Notes: generated by a model not told the origin, from the sequence alone. A DNA stretch of 64,000 bases from an uncultured Gammaproteobacteria bacterium (GCA_905181885.1 CAJIZI010000001.1:823765-887764), one strand, 5' to 3'. Counted from the stretch's first letter, positions 21,472-32,448 are shown. Translations and numbers: made by a program.

Positions 21472-22403
21472 TGATCTCTACCGTATATGATTTTGGAAAA
21501 GTGGCGGTACTAATGGGTGGGCGCTCTGCAGAGCGAAGTATTTCATTATTAAGTGGTGAAGCAGTGTTGTCTTCATTACAAAGTCAAGGAATAGATGCTC
21601 ATAAAGTAGACGTCGAATGTGATATTTCGCAGAAATTAACCGAAGGTCAGTTTGATCGTGCTTTTATCATGCTGCATGGTCGTGGTGGAGAAGATGGTCA
21701 GATTCAAGGTGTTTTAGATTCACTGGGAATACCGTACACGGGATCAGATTTAACGGGTGCTGTACTTTCAATGAATAAAGCACTTAGTAAAAGTATTTGG
21801 CAGCAACTTAATCTACCAACAGCTAGTTATTACCATGTGAATAAGAGCACAGAGTCAGATGAATTAATAAGTAAACTTGGATTGCCTCTGATTGTAAAAC
21901 CAGTGAATGAGGGTTCAAGTATTGGTATGACGAAGGTTGAGAACGCGTGGGACTTAAAAGAGGCTATTAATGATGCCTTGAACTACGATAGTGAGGTTAT
22001 TGCTGAATGTTGGATTGATGGTGATGAATACACAGTTGCTATTTTAGATGGAATAAGTCTGCCAGTTATTCTACTAAAAACACCAAATAAATTTTATGAC
22101 TTTAACGCTAAATATGAAGCGAATACGACAGAATACTTATGTCCAGCAGGTTTAAGTAATGAAGATGAAGCATATTGTAAGGAGTTGTCATTACTTGCTT
22201 TTGATGGACTAAGAATGAAGGGGTGGGGCAGGATTGATCTGATGCGAGATAAGCTCGGGGAGTTTTATCTAATAGAAGCAAATAGCATACCGGGTATGAC
22301 AAATCATAGTTTAGTGCCTATGGCAGCGAAACAAGAAGGATTAAACTTTGAAGAATTAGTTTTGAAAATTTTAAAGTCTAGCATTAAAAGAGGGCATAGC
22401 TAA
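21471..22403 (+). CDS. ddlB: D-alanine--D-alanine ligase
   Basis: ATP-grasp enzyme that joins two D-alanines for MurF. Visible motifs: VLMGGRSAERSISLLSG, LHGRGGEDGQIQGVLD, the ATP-grasp KPVNEGSSIGM, and the metal-binding end LIEANSIPGMTNHSLVP. Length 310 fits DdlB. TAATG overlaps join it to murB upstream and ftsQ downstream. D-alanine is supplied by Alr at the left edge of the window. Confidence 0.97.
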   Translation: MISTVYDFGKVAVLMGGRSAERSISLLSGEAVLSSLQSQGIDAHKVDVECDISQKLTEGQFDRAFIMLHGRGGEDGQIQGVLDSLGIPYTGSDLTGAVLSMNKALSKSIWQQLNLPTASYYHVNKSTESDELISKLGLPLIVKPVNEGSSIGMTKVENAWDLKEAINDALNYDSEVIAECWIDGDEYTVAILDGISLPVILLKTPNKFYDFNAKYEANTTEYLCPAGLSNEDEAYCKELSLLAFDGLRMKGWGRIDLMRDKLGEFYLIEANSIPGMTNHSLVPMAAKQEGLNFEELVLKILKSSIKRGHS

Positions 22404-23182
22404 TGTCAAAATCAAGCAAGAGAGGGGAAACACTCAAAGCAAAGCGTCAGGTTGAAAGCGCTATAGGTTGGAGCCATATTGCCCGTCTAAGTCTTATTAC
22501 TTTGTTGTTAATGGGATTGGTTGCTGTAAGTTGGGTTGTTAGCCAAAATAATATTTTGCCTATTTTGCATGTGACGGTAGAAGGCAGTTTTGAGCACGCT
22601 AATAAAGCCGTATTGGCGGAAGTAATTAAGCCTCATACGCGAGGAAGTTTTTTGAGTGTTGATGTTGCACAAATTAGTAATGCTGGGGAGTCTTTGCCCT
22701 GGGTTAAAAGTCTACAGGTGAGGAGGGTATGGCCTGATAGTTTACATTTAATTGTGAAAGAAAAAGTCCCCGTTGCTCGATGGAAAAATAAAAGTCTGGT
22801 TAACAAGGATGGCGAAACATTTATTTCTTCAAATAAAAATGTATTAGCAGCGCTATCAACCCTTTATGGACCGGAAGCTAGTCAACCAATAATGACAAGT
22901 CGTTTTATAGCAATGGAAGAAGCATTACAGCAACATGGTTTAAAGATAAAAACTTTAGTTATGGATAACAGAAGAGCATGGAGCATAGGGTTAACTAATG
23001 ACATTCTCATTGTGCTTGGTCGTGCAGAAAGTGAAGAGCGGTTTAATCGTTTTTTAAGGGTCTATCTGAATGAATTAAAACATTACCAGTCTCAGATAGC
23101 TGAAATGGATATGCGTTATCCAAATGGTTTATCAGTAATTTGGAGACCAGGTCAAAAACCTGATTTTAATGGAAAAGTATGA
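22403..23182 (+). CDS. ftsQ: Cell division protein FtsQ
   Basis: Bitopic divisome protein that partners FtsL and FtsB. A basic cytoplasmic tail is followed by a transmembrane helix (about residues 28-46), then a POTRA domain starting at ILHVTVEGSFEHANKAVL and a beta domain with LQVRRVWPDSLHLIVKEKVPVARW. Length 259 and position between ddlB and ftsA are typical. The stop overlaps the ftsA start. Confidence 0.95.
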   Translation: MSKSSKRGETLKAKRQVESAIGWSHIARLSLITLLLMGLVAVSWVVSQNNILPILHVTVEGSFEHANKAVLAEVIKPHTRGSFLSVDVAQISNAGESLPWVKSLQVRRVWPDSLHLIVKEKVPVARWKNKSLVNKDGETFISSNKNVLAALSTLYGPEASQPIMTSRFIAMEEALQQHGLKIKTLVMDNRRAWSIGLTNDILIVLGRAESEERFNRFLRVYLNELKHYQSQIAEMDMRYPNGLSVIWRPGQKPDFNGKV

Positions 23183-24432
23183 TGACTAAAAAAAATGATA
23201 GAGATTTGATTGTTGGCCTTGATATAGGCACTTCTAAAGTAGTTGCTATTGTTGCAGCACCAATTTTAGATGCAGGACCGAGTGATAACGCACTAGAAAT
23301 TATTGGGATCGGTTCACATCCTGCTCGTGGTATGAAAAAAGGGGTAGTAGTCAATATTGAATCGACGGTGCAATCAATCCAACGTGCAGTTGAAGAAGCA
23401 GAACTGATGGCGGGCTGTCAGATTCACTCGGTTTATGCAGGTATTGCTGGTAGCCACATTCGTAGCTTGAATTCGCACGGTACAGTAGCTATCAGGGATA
23501 AAGAAGTAACTCGGGGAGATATTGAACGAGCAGTAGATGCTGCGAAAGCAGTACATTTCCCGGGCGATCAAGAGCTACTTCATGTGATGCCTCAGGAATA
23601 TATTATCGATAATCAAGAGGGCATTCGTGAGCCCATTGGAATGTCAGGTGTTCGGCTTGAAGCTAAAGTACATTTAATTACTGGTGCTGTAAGTGCGGCA
23701 CAAAATATCAGTAAATGTATTGAACGATGTGGATTATCCGTGGATGGAATAATATTAGAACAAATGGCATCAAGCTACTCAGTATTAGTAGAAGATGAGA
23801 AGGAACTTGGCGTGTGTTTGGTTGATATTGGTGGAGGTACAACGGATATTGCGATTTTCGTTGAGGGTGCAATTCGACATACAGCAGTGATTCCTATTGC
23901 AGGTGATCAAGTGACAAATGATATCGCTGTTGCCCTACGAACGCCAACACAGTATGCAGAAGAAATAAAAATGAAGTATGCCTGTGCATTAACACAATTA
24001 GCTCGTGAGGATGAAACAATTGAAGTCCCGAGTGTTGGGGACAGGCCGCCAAGGCAATTAGCAAGACAAACATTAGCAGAAGTTGTTGAACCAAGGTATG
24101 AAGAATTATTAATACTAGTACAAGCAGAATTACGTCGTAGTGGCTTCGAAGAATTATTAGCCGCGGGAGTCGTACTAACCGGTGGGAGCTCAAAAATGGA
24201 AGGAGTTATCGAGTTGGCAGAAGAGGTCTTTCATTTACCTGTGCGATTAGGTTTACCACAACATGTTGGAGGATTAGTCGAAGCTGTAAGAAACCCAATA
24301 CACGCAACAGGTGTGGGGCTTTTACTGTTTGGAAACGAGATGGAAGCTAAAGTGCAATCTGAAATGAAGACGGGAAGTGGTTTTAAAGAAGTAATGATAC
24401 GAATGAAAGGTTGGTTTCAGGGAAATTTTTAA
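23179..24432 (+). CDS. ftsA: Cell division protein FtsA
   Basis: Actin-like ATPase that tethers FtsZ to the inner membrane. Phosphate-binding motif VGLDIGTSKVVAIV at the start, the 1C domain with AGIAGSHIRSLNSHG, CLVDIGGGTTDIAIF, and VLTGGSSKMEGV. The C-terminal amphipathic membrane-targeting helix is visible as IRMKGWFQGNF. Length 417. Two adjacent ATGs (23179, 23182) are possible starts; both overlap or abut ftsQ. Confidence 0.97.
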   Translation: MMTKKNDRDLIVGLDIGTSKVVAIVAAPILDAGPSDNALEIIGIGSHPARGMKKGVVVNIESTVQSIQRAVEEAELMAGCQIHSVYAGIAGSHIRSLNSHGTVAIRDKEVTRGDIERAVDAAKAVHFPGDQELLHVMPQEYIIDNQEGIREPIGMSGVRLEAKVHLITGAVSAAQNISKCIERCGLSVDGIILEQMASSYSVLVEDEKELGVCLVDIGGGTTDIAIFVEGAIRHTAVIPIAGDQVTNDIAVALRTPTQYAEEIKMKYACALTQLAREDETIEVPSVGDRPPRQLARQTLAEVVEPRYEELLILVQAELRRSGFEELLAAGVVLTGGSSKMEGVIELAEEVFHLPVRLGLPQHVGGLVEAVRNPIHATGVGLLLFGNEMEAKVQSEMKTGSGFKEVMIRMKGWFQGNF

Positions 24433-24491
24433 AAAATCACTTTAAGTACGAAACAAAATAACAACACATTCATCACTTTTGGGGAAATGAA

Positions 24492-25649
24492 ATGACATTT
24501 GAATTAATTGATACATATACACAAAATGCAGTAATTAAGGTAATTGGAGTCGGTGGTGGTGGTGGTAATGCACTAGAACACATGGTGGTAAGCGAAATTG
24601 AAGGTGTTGATTTTATATGTGCTAATACCGATGCTCAAGCATTAAGAAAAAGTTCGGCAACTACACAGTTGCAGCTTGGTACTGATATTACAAAAGGTTT
24701 GGGAGCAGGAGCAAACCCTGATATTGGTCGTCAAGCAGCATTAGAAGATAGAGAAAGAATTACTGAAGTAATTTCTGGTGCAGATATGATTTTTATTACA
24801 GCAGGAATGGGTGGCGGAACGGGAACGGGAGCAGCACCAGTGGTTGCACAAGTAGCTAAAGAAATGGGTATTTTAACGGTTGCAGTGGTAACAAAGCCAT
24901 TCCCATTTGAGGGCGCGAAACGTTTGAAGATAGCGAGCCAAGGTTTGGACGAGCTGAGCCAACACGTTGACTCATTGATAACAATACCAAATGAGAAGTT
25001 ATTGGCAGTGTTAGGTAAAGATATGAGTTTATTAGATGCCTTCAAGGCAGCTAATGATGTTTTATTGGGGGCAGTTCAAGGTATTGCAGAATTGATCACA
25101 CGCGAAGGAATGATCAATGTGGATTTCGCAGATGTTCGTACAGTAATGTCTGAAATGGGGATGGCGATGATGGGAACTGGTAAAGCATCAGGACCAAATA
25201 GAGCTGTTGAAGCAGCACAACATGCAGTTTCGAGCCCTTTATTAGAAGATGTAGATTTAGCTGGTGCACGTGGTGTATTAGTTAACATAACAGCAGGTTT
25301 GGATATGACAATAGGAGAATTTGAAGCTGTAGGTAATACAGTGAAAGATTTTGCTTCTGATGATGCGACTGTTGTTGTGGGTACAGTTATAGATCCAGAA
25401 ATGACAGACGAACTGAGAGTGACAGTTGTTGCTACTGGTTTAGGAGCTGAAAAAATAACTAAAATTGATATGGCAAATGAATTAGAAATGCCACAAATGG
25501 AGATAGTGAAAAAGCATGTGGATATAGATTATGATAAACCGACAGTCCTAAGAAATGAAGAGCAAGGACAGCAAAAAAAGGTGGTTAATGTTGATAGCAA
25601 CATGGACTATTTAGATGTGCCAGCATTTCTTCGTCGGCAAGCAGATTAA
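24492..25649 (+). CDS. ftsZ: Cell division protein FtsZ
   Basis: Tubulin-like GTPase forming the division ring. N-terminal [16 protein letters not shown], the tubulin signature [13 protein letters not shown] (in [13 protein letters not shown]), and [11 protein letters not shown] are present. The C-terminal peptide [13 protein letters not shown], which binds FtsA and ZipA, is nearly identical to that of E. coli. Length 385. Unlike its neighbours it sits 59 bases after ftsA, with GGGG four to seven bases before the ATG, so it has its own strong ribosome site. Confidence 0.98.
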   Translation: MTFELIDTYTQNAVIKVIGVGGGGGNALEHMVVSEIEGVDFICANTDAQALRKSSATTQLQLGTDITKGLGAGANPDIGRQAALEDRERITEVISGADMIFITAGMGGGTGTGAAPVVAQVAKEMGILTVAVVTKPFPFEGAKRLKIASQGLDELSQHVDSLITIPNEKLLAVLGKDMSLLDAFKAANDVLLGAVQGIAELITREGMINVDFADVRTVMSEMGMAMMGTGKASGPNRAVEAAQHAVSSPLLEDVDLAGARGVLVNITAGLDMTIGEFEAVGNTVKDFASDDATVVVGTVIDPEMTDELRVTVVATGLGAEKITKIDMANELEMPQMEIVKKHVDIDYDKPTVLRNEEQGQQKKVVNVDSNMDYLDVPAFLRRQAD

Positions 25650-25685
25650 GAAGAGAATAGAATCCTATTTGTATAGATAGTGATA

Positions 25686-25694
25686 TGCTACAAT
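25686..25694 (+). promoter_or_regulatory. Possible extended -10 promoter for lpxC
   Basis: TGCTACAAT fits the extended -10 pattern TGNTANAAT, 38 bases before the lpxC start, in the 82-base gap after ftsZ. The best -35-like hexamer (TTGTAT, 25669-25674) is only 14 bases away, too close, so the site would rely on the TG extension. Confidence 0.45.
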
Positions 25695-25731
25695 GCGCGT
25701 CTGAAATAGTGGTATTGGAGAGATAATTAGC

Positions 25732-26649
25732 GTGATAAAGCAACGAACATTGAAAAATGTGATTCGCGCGACAGGAGTCGGCTTACATAGTGGCGAAACG
25801 GTGTATCTAACTTTACATCCAGCGGCCATCAATACAGGTATTATTTTTAGACGTATTGATCTTGATCCTGTTGTTGAAATTAGTGCTAAAGCATGTAATG
25901 TAGGTGAAACTGCATTATCAACAACACTGATTGAACACGGTGAAAAAATATCCACAGTAGAACACTTATTATCTGCATTTGCGGGTTTGGGCATCGATAA
26001 TGCTTATGTTGATCTCAATGCTGCAGAAGTCCCGATTATGGACGGTAGTGCGGGTCCTTTTGTTTTCTTAATTCAGTCCGCTGGGATTGAAGAACAAACA
26101 GCCGCGAAACAATTTATTCGTATCAAAAAATCTGTATTGTTAGAAGATGGAGATAAATGGGCCAAATTTGAACCTTTTAATGGGTTTAAAGTTAGTTTTA
26201 CGATAGATTTTGAACACCCTGCATTTACCGAGCGTACTCAAAAGGTTGAAGTTGACTTTTCATCAACTTCATTTGTTAGAGAAGTAAGTCGAGCACGTAC
26301 ATTTGGCTTTATGAAGGATATCGAAAAGCTACGTGAAAACAACTTAGCGTTAGGTGGTAGCATGGATAATGCAATTGTTGTTGATGACTATCGTGTTATA
26401 AATGAAGATGGACTTCGTTACGAAGATGAATTTGTGCGCCATAAAGTATTGGATGCAATTGGTGATCTTTATCTACTTGGCCATAGCTTGATTGGTGCTT
26501 TTAATGGTCATAAATCAGGACATGAAGTAAATAATAAGTTACTTCGAAAACTACTCGCACAGGAAGATGCCTGGGAATTGGTCAGTTTTGAAGATGATGA
26601 AAATGCACCGATCGTATTCAGCAGGCCGGCTGCGTCAATTCTTAACTAG
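25732..26649 (+). CDS. lpxC: LpxC, UDP-3-O-acyl-GlcNAc deacetylase
   Basis: Zinc enzyme for the committed step of lipid A synthesis. The zinc-site motifs are intact: [18 protein letters not shown] (first histidine) and [16 protein letters not shown] (second histidine and aspartate). The [14 protein letters not shown] and [10 protein letters not shown] stretches are typical. Length 305 is normal. It follows ftsZ as in many gammaproteobacteria and converges with dciA, sharing four bases at the 3' ends. LpxH (59968-60718) acts later in the same pathway. Confidence 0.97.
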   Translation: MIKQRTLKNVIRATGVGLHSGETVYLTLHPAAINTGIIFRRIDLDPVVEISAKACNVGETALSTTLIEHGEKISTVEHLLSAFAGLGIDNAYVDLNAAEVPIMDGSAGPFVFLIQSAGIEEQTAAKQFIRIKKSVLLEDGDKWAKFEPFNGFKVSFTIDFEHPAFTERTQKVEVDFSSTSFVREVSRARTFGFMKDIEKLRENNLALGGSMDNAIVVDDYRVINEDGLRYEDEFVRHKVLDAIGDLYLLGHSLIGAFNGHKSGHEVNNKLLRKLLAQEDAWELVSFEDDENAPIVFSRPAASILN

Positions 26650-27089
26650 ATTTTTCGAGTAGCCAACTTCTCTAAAGCTGTTTTTAATGGTCCCTTATCC
26701 ATACTATCTGCAGTTTGCTGCAATGAGTTCGCAGCAGACTCTGGTAGAAACATCGGATTCAAAGGTTGCTTCTCAAAGGAAACGAAGTGAGGTCTAACTT
26801 TAACTTCGAGTTTCTTTATATCGACCTCAAGTTCTCGAGATAGCGCTTTACATAATACGGGAGACTGAAAGCGTAGTAGGCTACTATATGAAGCATTATC
26901 CGTATGAATTACAAGTGTATCACCCTTGATATTAGCTAACTTACAATGAGCTGAGAATTGTGCAGGGAGACTTTGCTGGAAAGTGTGATTGAGACGATTA
27001 AGCAATTGTGCATGTTTTGCTATTTTTGATAGTGCAGTGTTATTTTTAAAAATGTTGTTAATTACTTTTGGTTCTCTAGGCATAATCAC
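26646..27089 (-). CDS. dciA: DciA (DUF721) replicative helicase loader
   Basis: DciA proteins interact with DnaB and load the replicative helicase in most bacteria lacking DnaC or DnaI. The 147-residue protein shows the DUF721 core: [46 protein letters not shown], read here as two adjacent blocks, with the helix and beta strands in the usual order. A short, less ordered C-terminal tail follows. The true start may be the ATG at 27083 (MPREPK). Location beside lpxC and secA matches Pseudomonas. It converges on lpxC. Confidence 0.85.
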   Translation of the reverse strand: MIMPREPKVINNIFKNNTALSKIAKHAQLLNRLNHTFQQSLPAQFSAHCKLANIKGDTLVIHTDNASYSSLLRFQSPVLCKALSRELEVDIKKLEVKVRPHFVSFEKQPLNPMFLPESAANSLQQTADSMDKGPLKTALEKLATRKI

Positions 27090-27232
27090 TGCTTAATTAA
27101 TATATGGATTAAGTGTTCAGGTTACCATTATTTGGCAATAAAAGTTAGCTCGAGGTTGTAAATTTCCCAGTAGATTCGGCCGTAGACGGAGAAATACATT
27201 TTAGAATTATCAGATGACTTAACGATAAGCGG

Positions 27233-27268
27233 AAGCGACTTTATATATAAGTAGCGCTTGTTTTTTTT
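27233..27268 (+). terminator. Hairpin with T run upstream of secA
   Basis: The arms AAGCGACTT and AAGTAGCGCTT pair around a TATATA loop, with a two-base bulge, and are followed by GTTTTTTTT. This is an intrinsic-terminator shape on the plus strand. It could end transcripts that run on from lpxC through the dciA antisense strand, or act as an attenuator if a promoter lies upstream. Confidence 0.55.
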
Positions 27269-27297
27269 AGTTTAGCCTCCATATTTGTATATAGTCC

Positions 27298-27327
27298 TTA
27301 GACCTCAGATTCTCTAAGCGTTATAAT
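27298..27327 (+). promoter_or_regulatory. Probable secA promoter
   Basis: A consensus -10 TATAAT (27322-27327) with TTAGAC (27298-27303) as -35, 18 bases apart. It lies just after the T-run hairpin and about 70 bases before the secA ATG. Confidence 0.6.
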
Positions 27328-27396
27328 TACGTATTTATTTTAATCTAGTTTCCCGATTGCATTTGGCTCGGCATCAGTACAAGGGTAGTGAACGGT

Positions 27397-30121
27397 ATGG
27401 TAAATAAGTTTTTCGGTAAAGTCTTTGGTAGTAGAAATGAGCGCGTGCTCAAAAAGTTAAAAAAAGTTGTTACCCAAGTAAATGATTTTGAGGCCTCCAT
27501 CGAAAAATTAGACGATAATGCTCTCAAAGAAAAAACTGCAGAATTTCGCCGAGAACTAGCTGATGGAAAAACATTAGAGGAAGTACTACCTGAAGCATTT
27601 TCAGTTGTGCGAGAAGCCGGAAAGCGTGTGCTCAACATGCGTCATTTCGATGTACAGTTAGTAGGTGGTTATGTCCTGAATGAGGGGAAAATTGCAGAGA
27701 TGCGAACTGGTGAAGGTAAAACATTAGTTGCAACATTAGCTGTATATTTGAATGCACTTGAAGGTGAAGGCGTGCATGTAATTACTGTCAACGATTACTT
27801 GGCGCAGCGTGATGCTGCATGGATGAGCCAGTTATATAGTTTTCTGGGGCTAACAACAGGTGTTATTGTGGGCGGGTTGTTACCAGATGAAAGACGTGCA
27901 GCCTATAACTCAGATATTACTTATGGCACTAATAATGAATTTGGTTTCGATTATTTACGAGATAATATGGCTTTCAGCATTGAAGAGAAAGTGCAGCGTA
28001 AATTAAATTTTGCGGTAATTGATGAAGTTGATTCCATCTTAATAGATGAAGCTAGAACACCACTTATTATTTCAGGACCAGCAGAAGATAGTTCTGAACT
28101 GTACGGAAGAATGGATGCTTTGATCCCAAACTTAAGCCAACAAATTGGTGAGGGTGAAGAAGTTGAAACTCCTGGTGATTACACGATTGATGAGAAATCA
28201 AAACAAGTCAATTTTACTGAAGATGGTCATGAGAAAATTGAAAACTTATTAACAGAAGCCGGTATTTTGGCAGAAGATGCTAGCCTATACGATGCAACAA
28301 ATATAGGTTTAATGCATCACGTGACAGCCGCGCTTCGGGCTCATGTATTATTTCAACTAGATGTAGATTATATCGTGCAAGATGACCAAGTCGTAATTGT
28401 TGATGAGTTTACTGGGCGTACGATGCCTGGTCGTAGATGGTCAGAAGGTTTGCATCAAGCGGTTGAAGCAAAAGAAAGCGTCACAATTCAGAATGAAAAC
28501 CAAACTTTAGCTTCAATAACATTCCAAAACTTTTTCCGATTGTATGAAAAACTCTCTGGTATGACAGGTACAGCAGATACTGAAGCGTTTGAGTTACAAT
28601 CTATATATGGCCTTGAAGTTATTGTTATTCCGACACATCGTGAAATGTGCCGCATAGATTCTGCTGATCAAATTTATTTAACTACAAAAGAAAAATACGA
28701 TGCAATTGTCGAAGATATTAAATTATGTATTGAACGACAACAGCCTGTGCTTGTGGGTACATCATCAATCGAAACATCTGAATATCTTCATAGCTTATTG
28801 CAAGAAGAAAAAATACCACATGAAGTTTTGAATGCTAAGTTTCATGAAAAAGAAGCCTATATCATTGCACAAGCAGGCCGGCCTGGCTCAGTAACAATAG
28901 CGACTAATATGGCAGGTCGTGGAACTGATATTGTCCTTGGTGGCAGTCTTGATGCTGAAATGACAGAGCTGTCTGATGATGTGTCAGAAGCTGAAAAGGC
29001 CCTGATTCAACAAGCATGGCAACAGCGCCATAATCGAGTACTAGAGTCTGGAGGTTTGCATATTATTGGTTCAGAGCGTCATGAATCTCGTCGCGTTGAC
29101 AATCAATTGCGTGGTCGTTCTGGACGTCAAGGAGATGCTGGTTCAAGCCGTTTTTATTTATCTCTTGAAGATAACCTTATGCGGATTTTTGCATCGGAGC
29201 GTATGTCAGGCTTAATGCAAAAATTAGGAATGGAAGAGAACGAGGCTATTGAACATCCTTGGGTATCACGTGCAATCGAAAATGCGCAACGCAAAGTTGA
29301 AGGCCATAACTTTGATATTCGTAAGCAAGTGTTAGAGTTCGATGATGTTGCAAATGATCAGCGTAAAGTTGTGTATGAGCAACGTAATGAATTAATGGCA
29401 GCTAAGGATGTGTCTAGTACTATTGTTTCAATGCGTGCTACGGTGGTTGATAATATGATTAGTATTTATATTGCTCCTGGAAGTATTGATGAGCAATGGA
29501 ATATTGCAGGCCTTTCTCCAGCCTTAAAAGAAGAGTTCGGATTAGATGTAGATATTGCATCTTGGTTGCAGGAAGATGAAGACTTACATGAAGAAACACT
29601 GCGTGAAAGAATTGTTACTGAAATTCAAAATCAGGCTGATGCTAAAGAAGCGATGACTGGAGCAGAGTTAATGCGACACTTTGAAAAAGCTATTACCCTT
29701 CAAACATTAGATTCTCAATGGAAAGAACACTTAGCTCAAATGGATTACTTACGTCAAGGTATCAACTTGAGGGGGTATGCTCAAAAAGATCCAAAGCAGG
29801 AGTTTAAACGTGAAGCCTTTAATATGTTCACATCAATGTTAGAGCGTATTAAACATGATGTGGTGTCACTTATTGCACGTGTTGAATTGACGGGCAGAAG
29901 AAGATGTCAAAGCAGTGGAAGAGCGCCGCCGTCAAACTGGTGATATTGAGTTGCAGCACGATCAAGTTGATGGTATGACTGGTAAATCTGAAGGACAAAA
30001 CCATAATATTAAGGAACAGAGTCAGCCGATCGAACGAGAGGGTCGAAAAGTAGGTCGTAATGAACCCTGCCCTTGTGGATCAGGTAAGAAATTCAAACAA
30101 TGTCACGGAGCATTGAATTAA
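27397..30121 (+). CDS. secA: SecA preprotein translocase ATPase, frame broken once near the 3' end
   Basis: Motor that drives proteins through SecYEG. Features: [13 protein letters not shown] (Walker A), [51 protein letters not shown] and [14 protein letters not shown]. At 29892-29894 (ACGGGCAGAAG) one surplus G shifts the frame; without it the sequence reads [20 protein letters not shown] and continues into the C-terminal zinc tail [21 protein letters not shown]. As written the last 60 or so residues, including the SecB/phospholipid-binding tail, are lost. The ATG at 27397 is preferred over the GTG at 27388 because it gives the usual N-terminus and better spacing to AAGGG. The stop overlaps argJ by one base. 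Confidence 0.95.
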
Positions 30122-31347
30122 TGGCTGTCAATTTATCTTTACCAAAAGCCAAAGAAATACTAACTATTAAAGGTATCCGATTAGCAACAGCTAATGCGGG
30201 AATAAAAAAAAATGGTAGTAGTGATTTAGTTTTAATTGAAATATGTAAAGGTAGCACGGTCTCAGCGATTTATACGCAAAATGCATTTTGTGCCGCACCA
30301 GTTACGATTGCAAAACTGCACCAAGGTGAGGTTACTCCACGCTACCTGCTCGTTAACTCAGGCAATGCTAATGCTGGTACAGGCCAGCAAGGACTAAAAA
30401 CGGCTATAGCTTGCTGTGAAGCTATAGCGAGCCAAGTGAATGAAATTACTCAAGCCGTGTTGCCTTTTTCGACGGGAGTGATTGGCGAACAACTTCCGTT
30501 AGATAAAGTTAAGGGAGCAATACCAGGGTTAGTGGCGGCATTAGGTGCTGAACGATGGCTTGAAGCTGCACAGGCGATTATGACAACGGACACGGTTGCT
30601 AAAGCAGTATCTAAACAAGTTAAATTAGCTGGAAAACTAATCACTGTAACTGGAATTGCAAAAGGTTCAGGAATGATAAGACCCGATATGGCAACAATGT
30701 TGTCCTATATAGCAACCGATGCTGCCATTGCACAAAATATATTAGATCTCATGCTAAAAAAAGCATCTGCACAATCCTTTAATCGGATATCTGTTGATGG
30801 TGATACATCAACTAACGATGCCTGTGTATTGATGGCAACTGGTAAAGCTAATAACGTTTTATTAACGGACTTTGATACGAGTGACTCCCAAACACTATAT
30901 AAAGCAATTGCTTCTATCAGTCAGCAGTTAGCTCATGCTGTTGTGCGAGACGGTGAAGGTGCGACAAAGTTTATTACAGTTGAAGTTGAACAGGGTACTG
31001 ATACTGAAGAGTGTAGGCAAGTGGCATACACTATTGCTCATTCGCCCTTAGTTAAAACAGCATTATTTGCATCGGATCCTAATTGGGGCAGGATCTTGGC
31101 AGCGGTTGGCCGTAGTGGTCTTAATGATTTTGACCTGACACAAGTCGCTATCTACTTAGATGATGTTTGCGTCATAAAAAATGGTGAACCAGCGGTAAAC
31201 TATACTGAAGCATTGGGTCAGCAGGTCATGAATCAAGAAGAAATAATGATTAGAGTTATATTGAAGCGTGGTAAAGCCACCGATACAATTTGGACCTGTG
31301 ACTTCTCCTATGATTACGTCAAAATAAACGCTGAATACCGAACATAG
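30121..31347 (+). CDS. argJ: ArgJ, glutamate N-acetyltransferase / amino-acid acetyltransferase
   Basis: Recycles the acetyl group from N-acetylornithine to glutamate in arginine synthesis. ArgJ precursors cleave themselves between Ala and Thr; the conserved KGSGMIRPDMATMLSYIATDA stretch with the MATM site is present (quoted from a longer conserved block). Other motifs are NSGNANAGTG, PFSTGVIGEQLP, SVDGDTSTNDACVLMA and SDPNWGRILAAVGRSG. Length 408 is normal. The ATG overlaps the secA stop; secA-argJ linkage is common in gammaproteobacteria. Confidence 0.96.
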   Translation: MAVNLSLPKAKEILTIKGIRLATANAGIKKNGSSDLVLIEICKGSTVSAIYTQNAFCAAPVTIAKLHQGEVTPRYLLVNSGNANAGTGQQGLKTAIACCEAIASQVNEITQAVLPFSTGVIGEQLPLDKVKGAIPGLVAALGAERWLEAAQAIMTTDTVAKAVSKQVKLAGKLITVTGIAKGSGMIRPDMATMLSYIATDAAIAQNILDLMLKKASAQSFNRISVDGDTSTNDACVLMATGKANNVLLTDFDTSDSQTLYKAIASISQQLAHAVVRDGEGATKFITVEVEQGTDTEECRQVAYTIAHSPLVKTALFASDPNWGRILAAVGRSGLNDFDLTQVAIYLDDVCVIKNGEPAVNYTEALGQQVMNQEEIMIRVILKRGKATDTIWTCDFSYDYVKINAEYRT

Positions 31348-31370
31348 TTAAGAAATATTTCGAAATAAGT

Positions 31371-32433
31371 ATGCCTAGTCATCAAATAACTACTTTAAGC
31401 GAATTCCTGCATCATAGCGGTGCAAAATATCGTGTATTCGATATGGGCCGCCGCGTGGCTAAACTGAGTTCAGATCAGTTTTTTAATTTTGAATCTGCTC
31501 AACAAGCGTACCCGTACCCATTACAAAAATCAGCATTATTTGGTGTGGTTTTTTGGAGTCCAACACTACCAGATAAACACTATATTTGGTTTCTTAAGTT
31601 CCCTTTAGATGAACAAGGGCTTCTGATACAAGGAGCCCGAGATGAGTTTTTATGTATGTTATTAGAGTCGTGTTGGAGAGTCTATGCTAGCAGCAACAGG
31701 TAGTGAGGACATCGAAGATGTATTGAATGATAGTCCTTATACTTTTACACCACTTGAGGAAAAGCTAGCAGCTTTTAATGCCAAAGCAAATAAGAGTCTT
31801 GGAAGACAACCTTCAAGTTATTATCACAATGCTTTGAATTACTTTATTGGTGATAAAGAACTGAATAGTTGGCAATCATTAGCGATACAAGGTGTGGCTG
31901 ACGTTGCAGAAAGACTAAATGAGGGTGGAGATACACAACGTCTTATTGAGGCATTGCCAAAAATACCAGAGAGACCCTTTATGGTGTTATGTAGCTTCCT
32001 GGAACACGTCGAACCTACGATTGGTATTGTAGAAACTTTAGCTCAACAGATTGAGTATGAATTGCAACAAAAAGAGCCTAACATCGAGAAGATTTGTGCT
32101 TGCCTTAGAGCAGCATCAAATAGCCCCGTACGTGCTTTGCTTGAACAGATGGTCATTAAAACTCTCAAAGATGATTGTAGTAAAAAGATAGAAATTCTCG
32201 CAGTCATTTCAGGCCGATTATGGCAACTACTAGAAAATAGCGAGATTTGTACATTGTTTGTTGAGCGGTTGGCAGAAAATGATGCCGACTATTCTGGCTT
32301 TAGCCAAGTGTTAGCGGATGCAATGTTTATGCCGGGTCTACGAGAACATATCATGAAAGCACTTCGGTGCCCAAAACGTAGTGATACGCTATCAAAAAGA
32401 GTTGGTGAAATGTTTGGACAAGTCGCGATCTGA
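31371..32433 (+). CDS. DUF3549 family protein of unknown function, frame broken once
   Basis: I recognise this as the DUF3549 family found in Pseudomonas and relatives; no function is established. The N-terminal part (TLSEFLHHSGAKYRVFDMGRRVAKL, PYPLQKSALFGVVFW, IWFLKFPLDEQGL) and the C-terminal part (YTFTPLEEKLAAFNAKANKSLGRQPSSYYHNALNYF, a helical remainder) are in different frames. They join at about 31668-31672, where one surplus base turns LESVGESMLAATG into LESCWRVYASSNR. Without it a protein of about 353 residues results, the family norm. No membrane segment is visible. Confidence 0.8.
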
Positions 32434-32448
32434 TTTTTATTCACAACT

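Larger units (their letters stand above)
27090..27396. other. Intergenic region between dciA and secA
   Basis: About 300 non-coding bases that separate divergent dciA and secA. They hold a hairpin with a T run (27233-27268) and a likely secA promoter (27298-27327). I found no open frame resembling a SecM-type leader peptide. Confidence 0.6.

Noticed and set aside
23894-24193. Leucine-rich minus-strand frame opposite ftsA
   Set aside because: Its composition is what the reverse complement of ftsA produces; no signal of translation.
29915-30121. Independent small SEC-C zinc protein after secA
   Set aside because: It is the normal SecA C-terminal tail, displaced by one surplus base.
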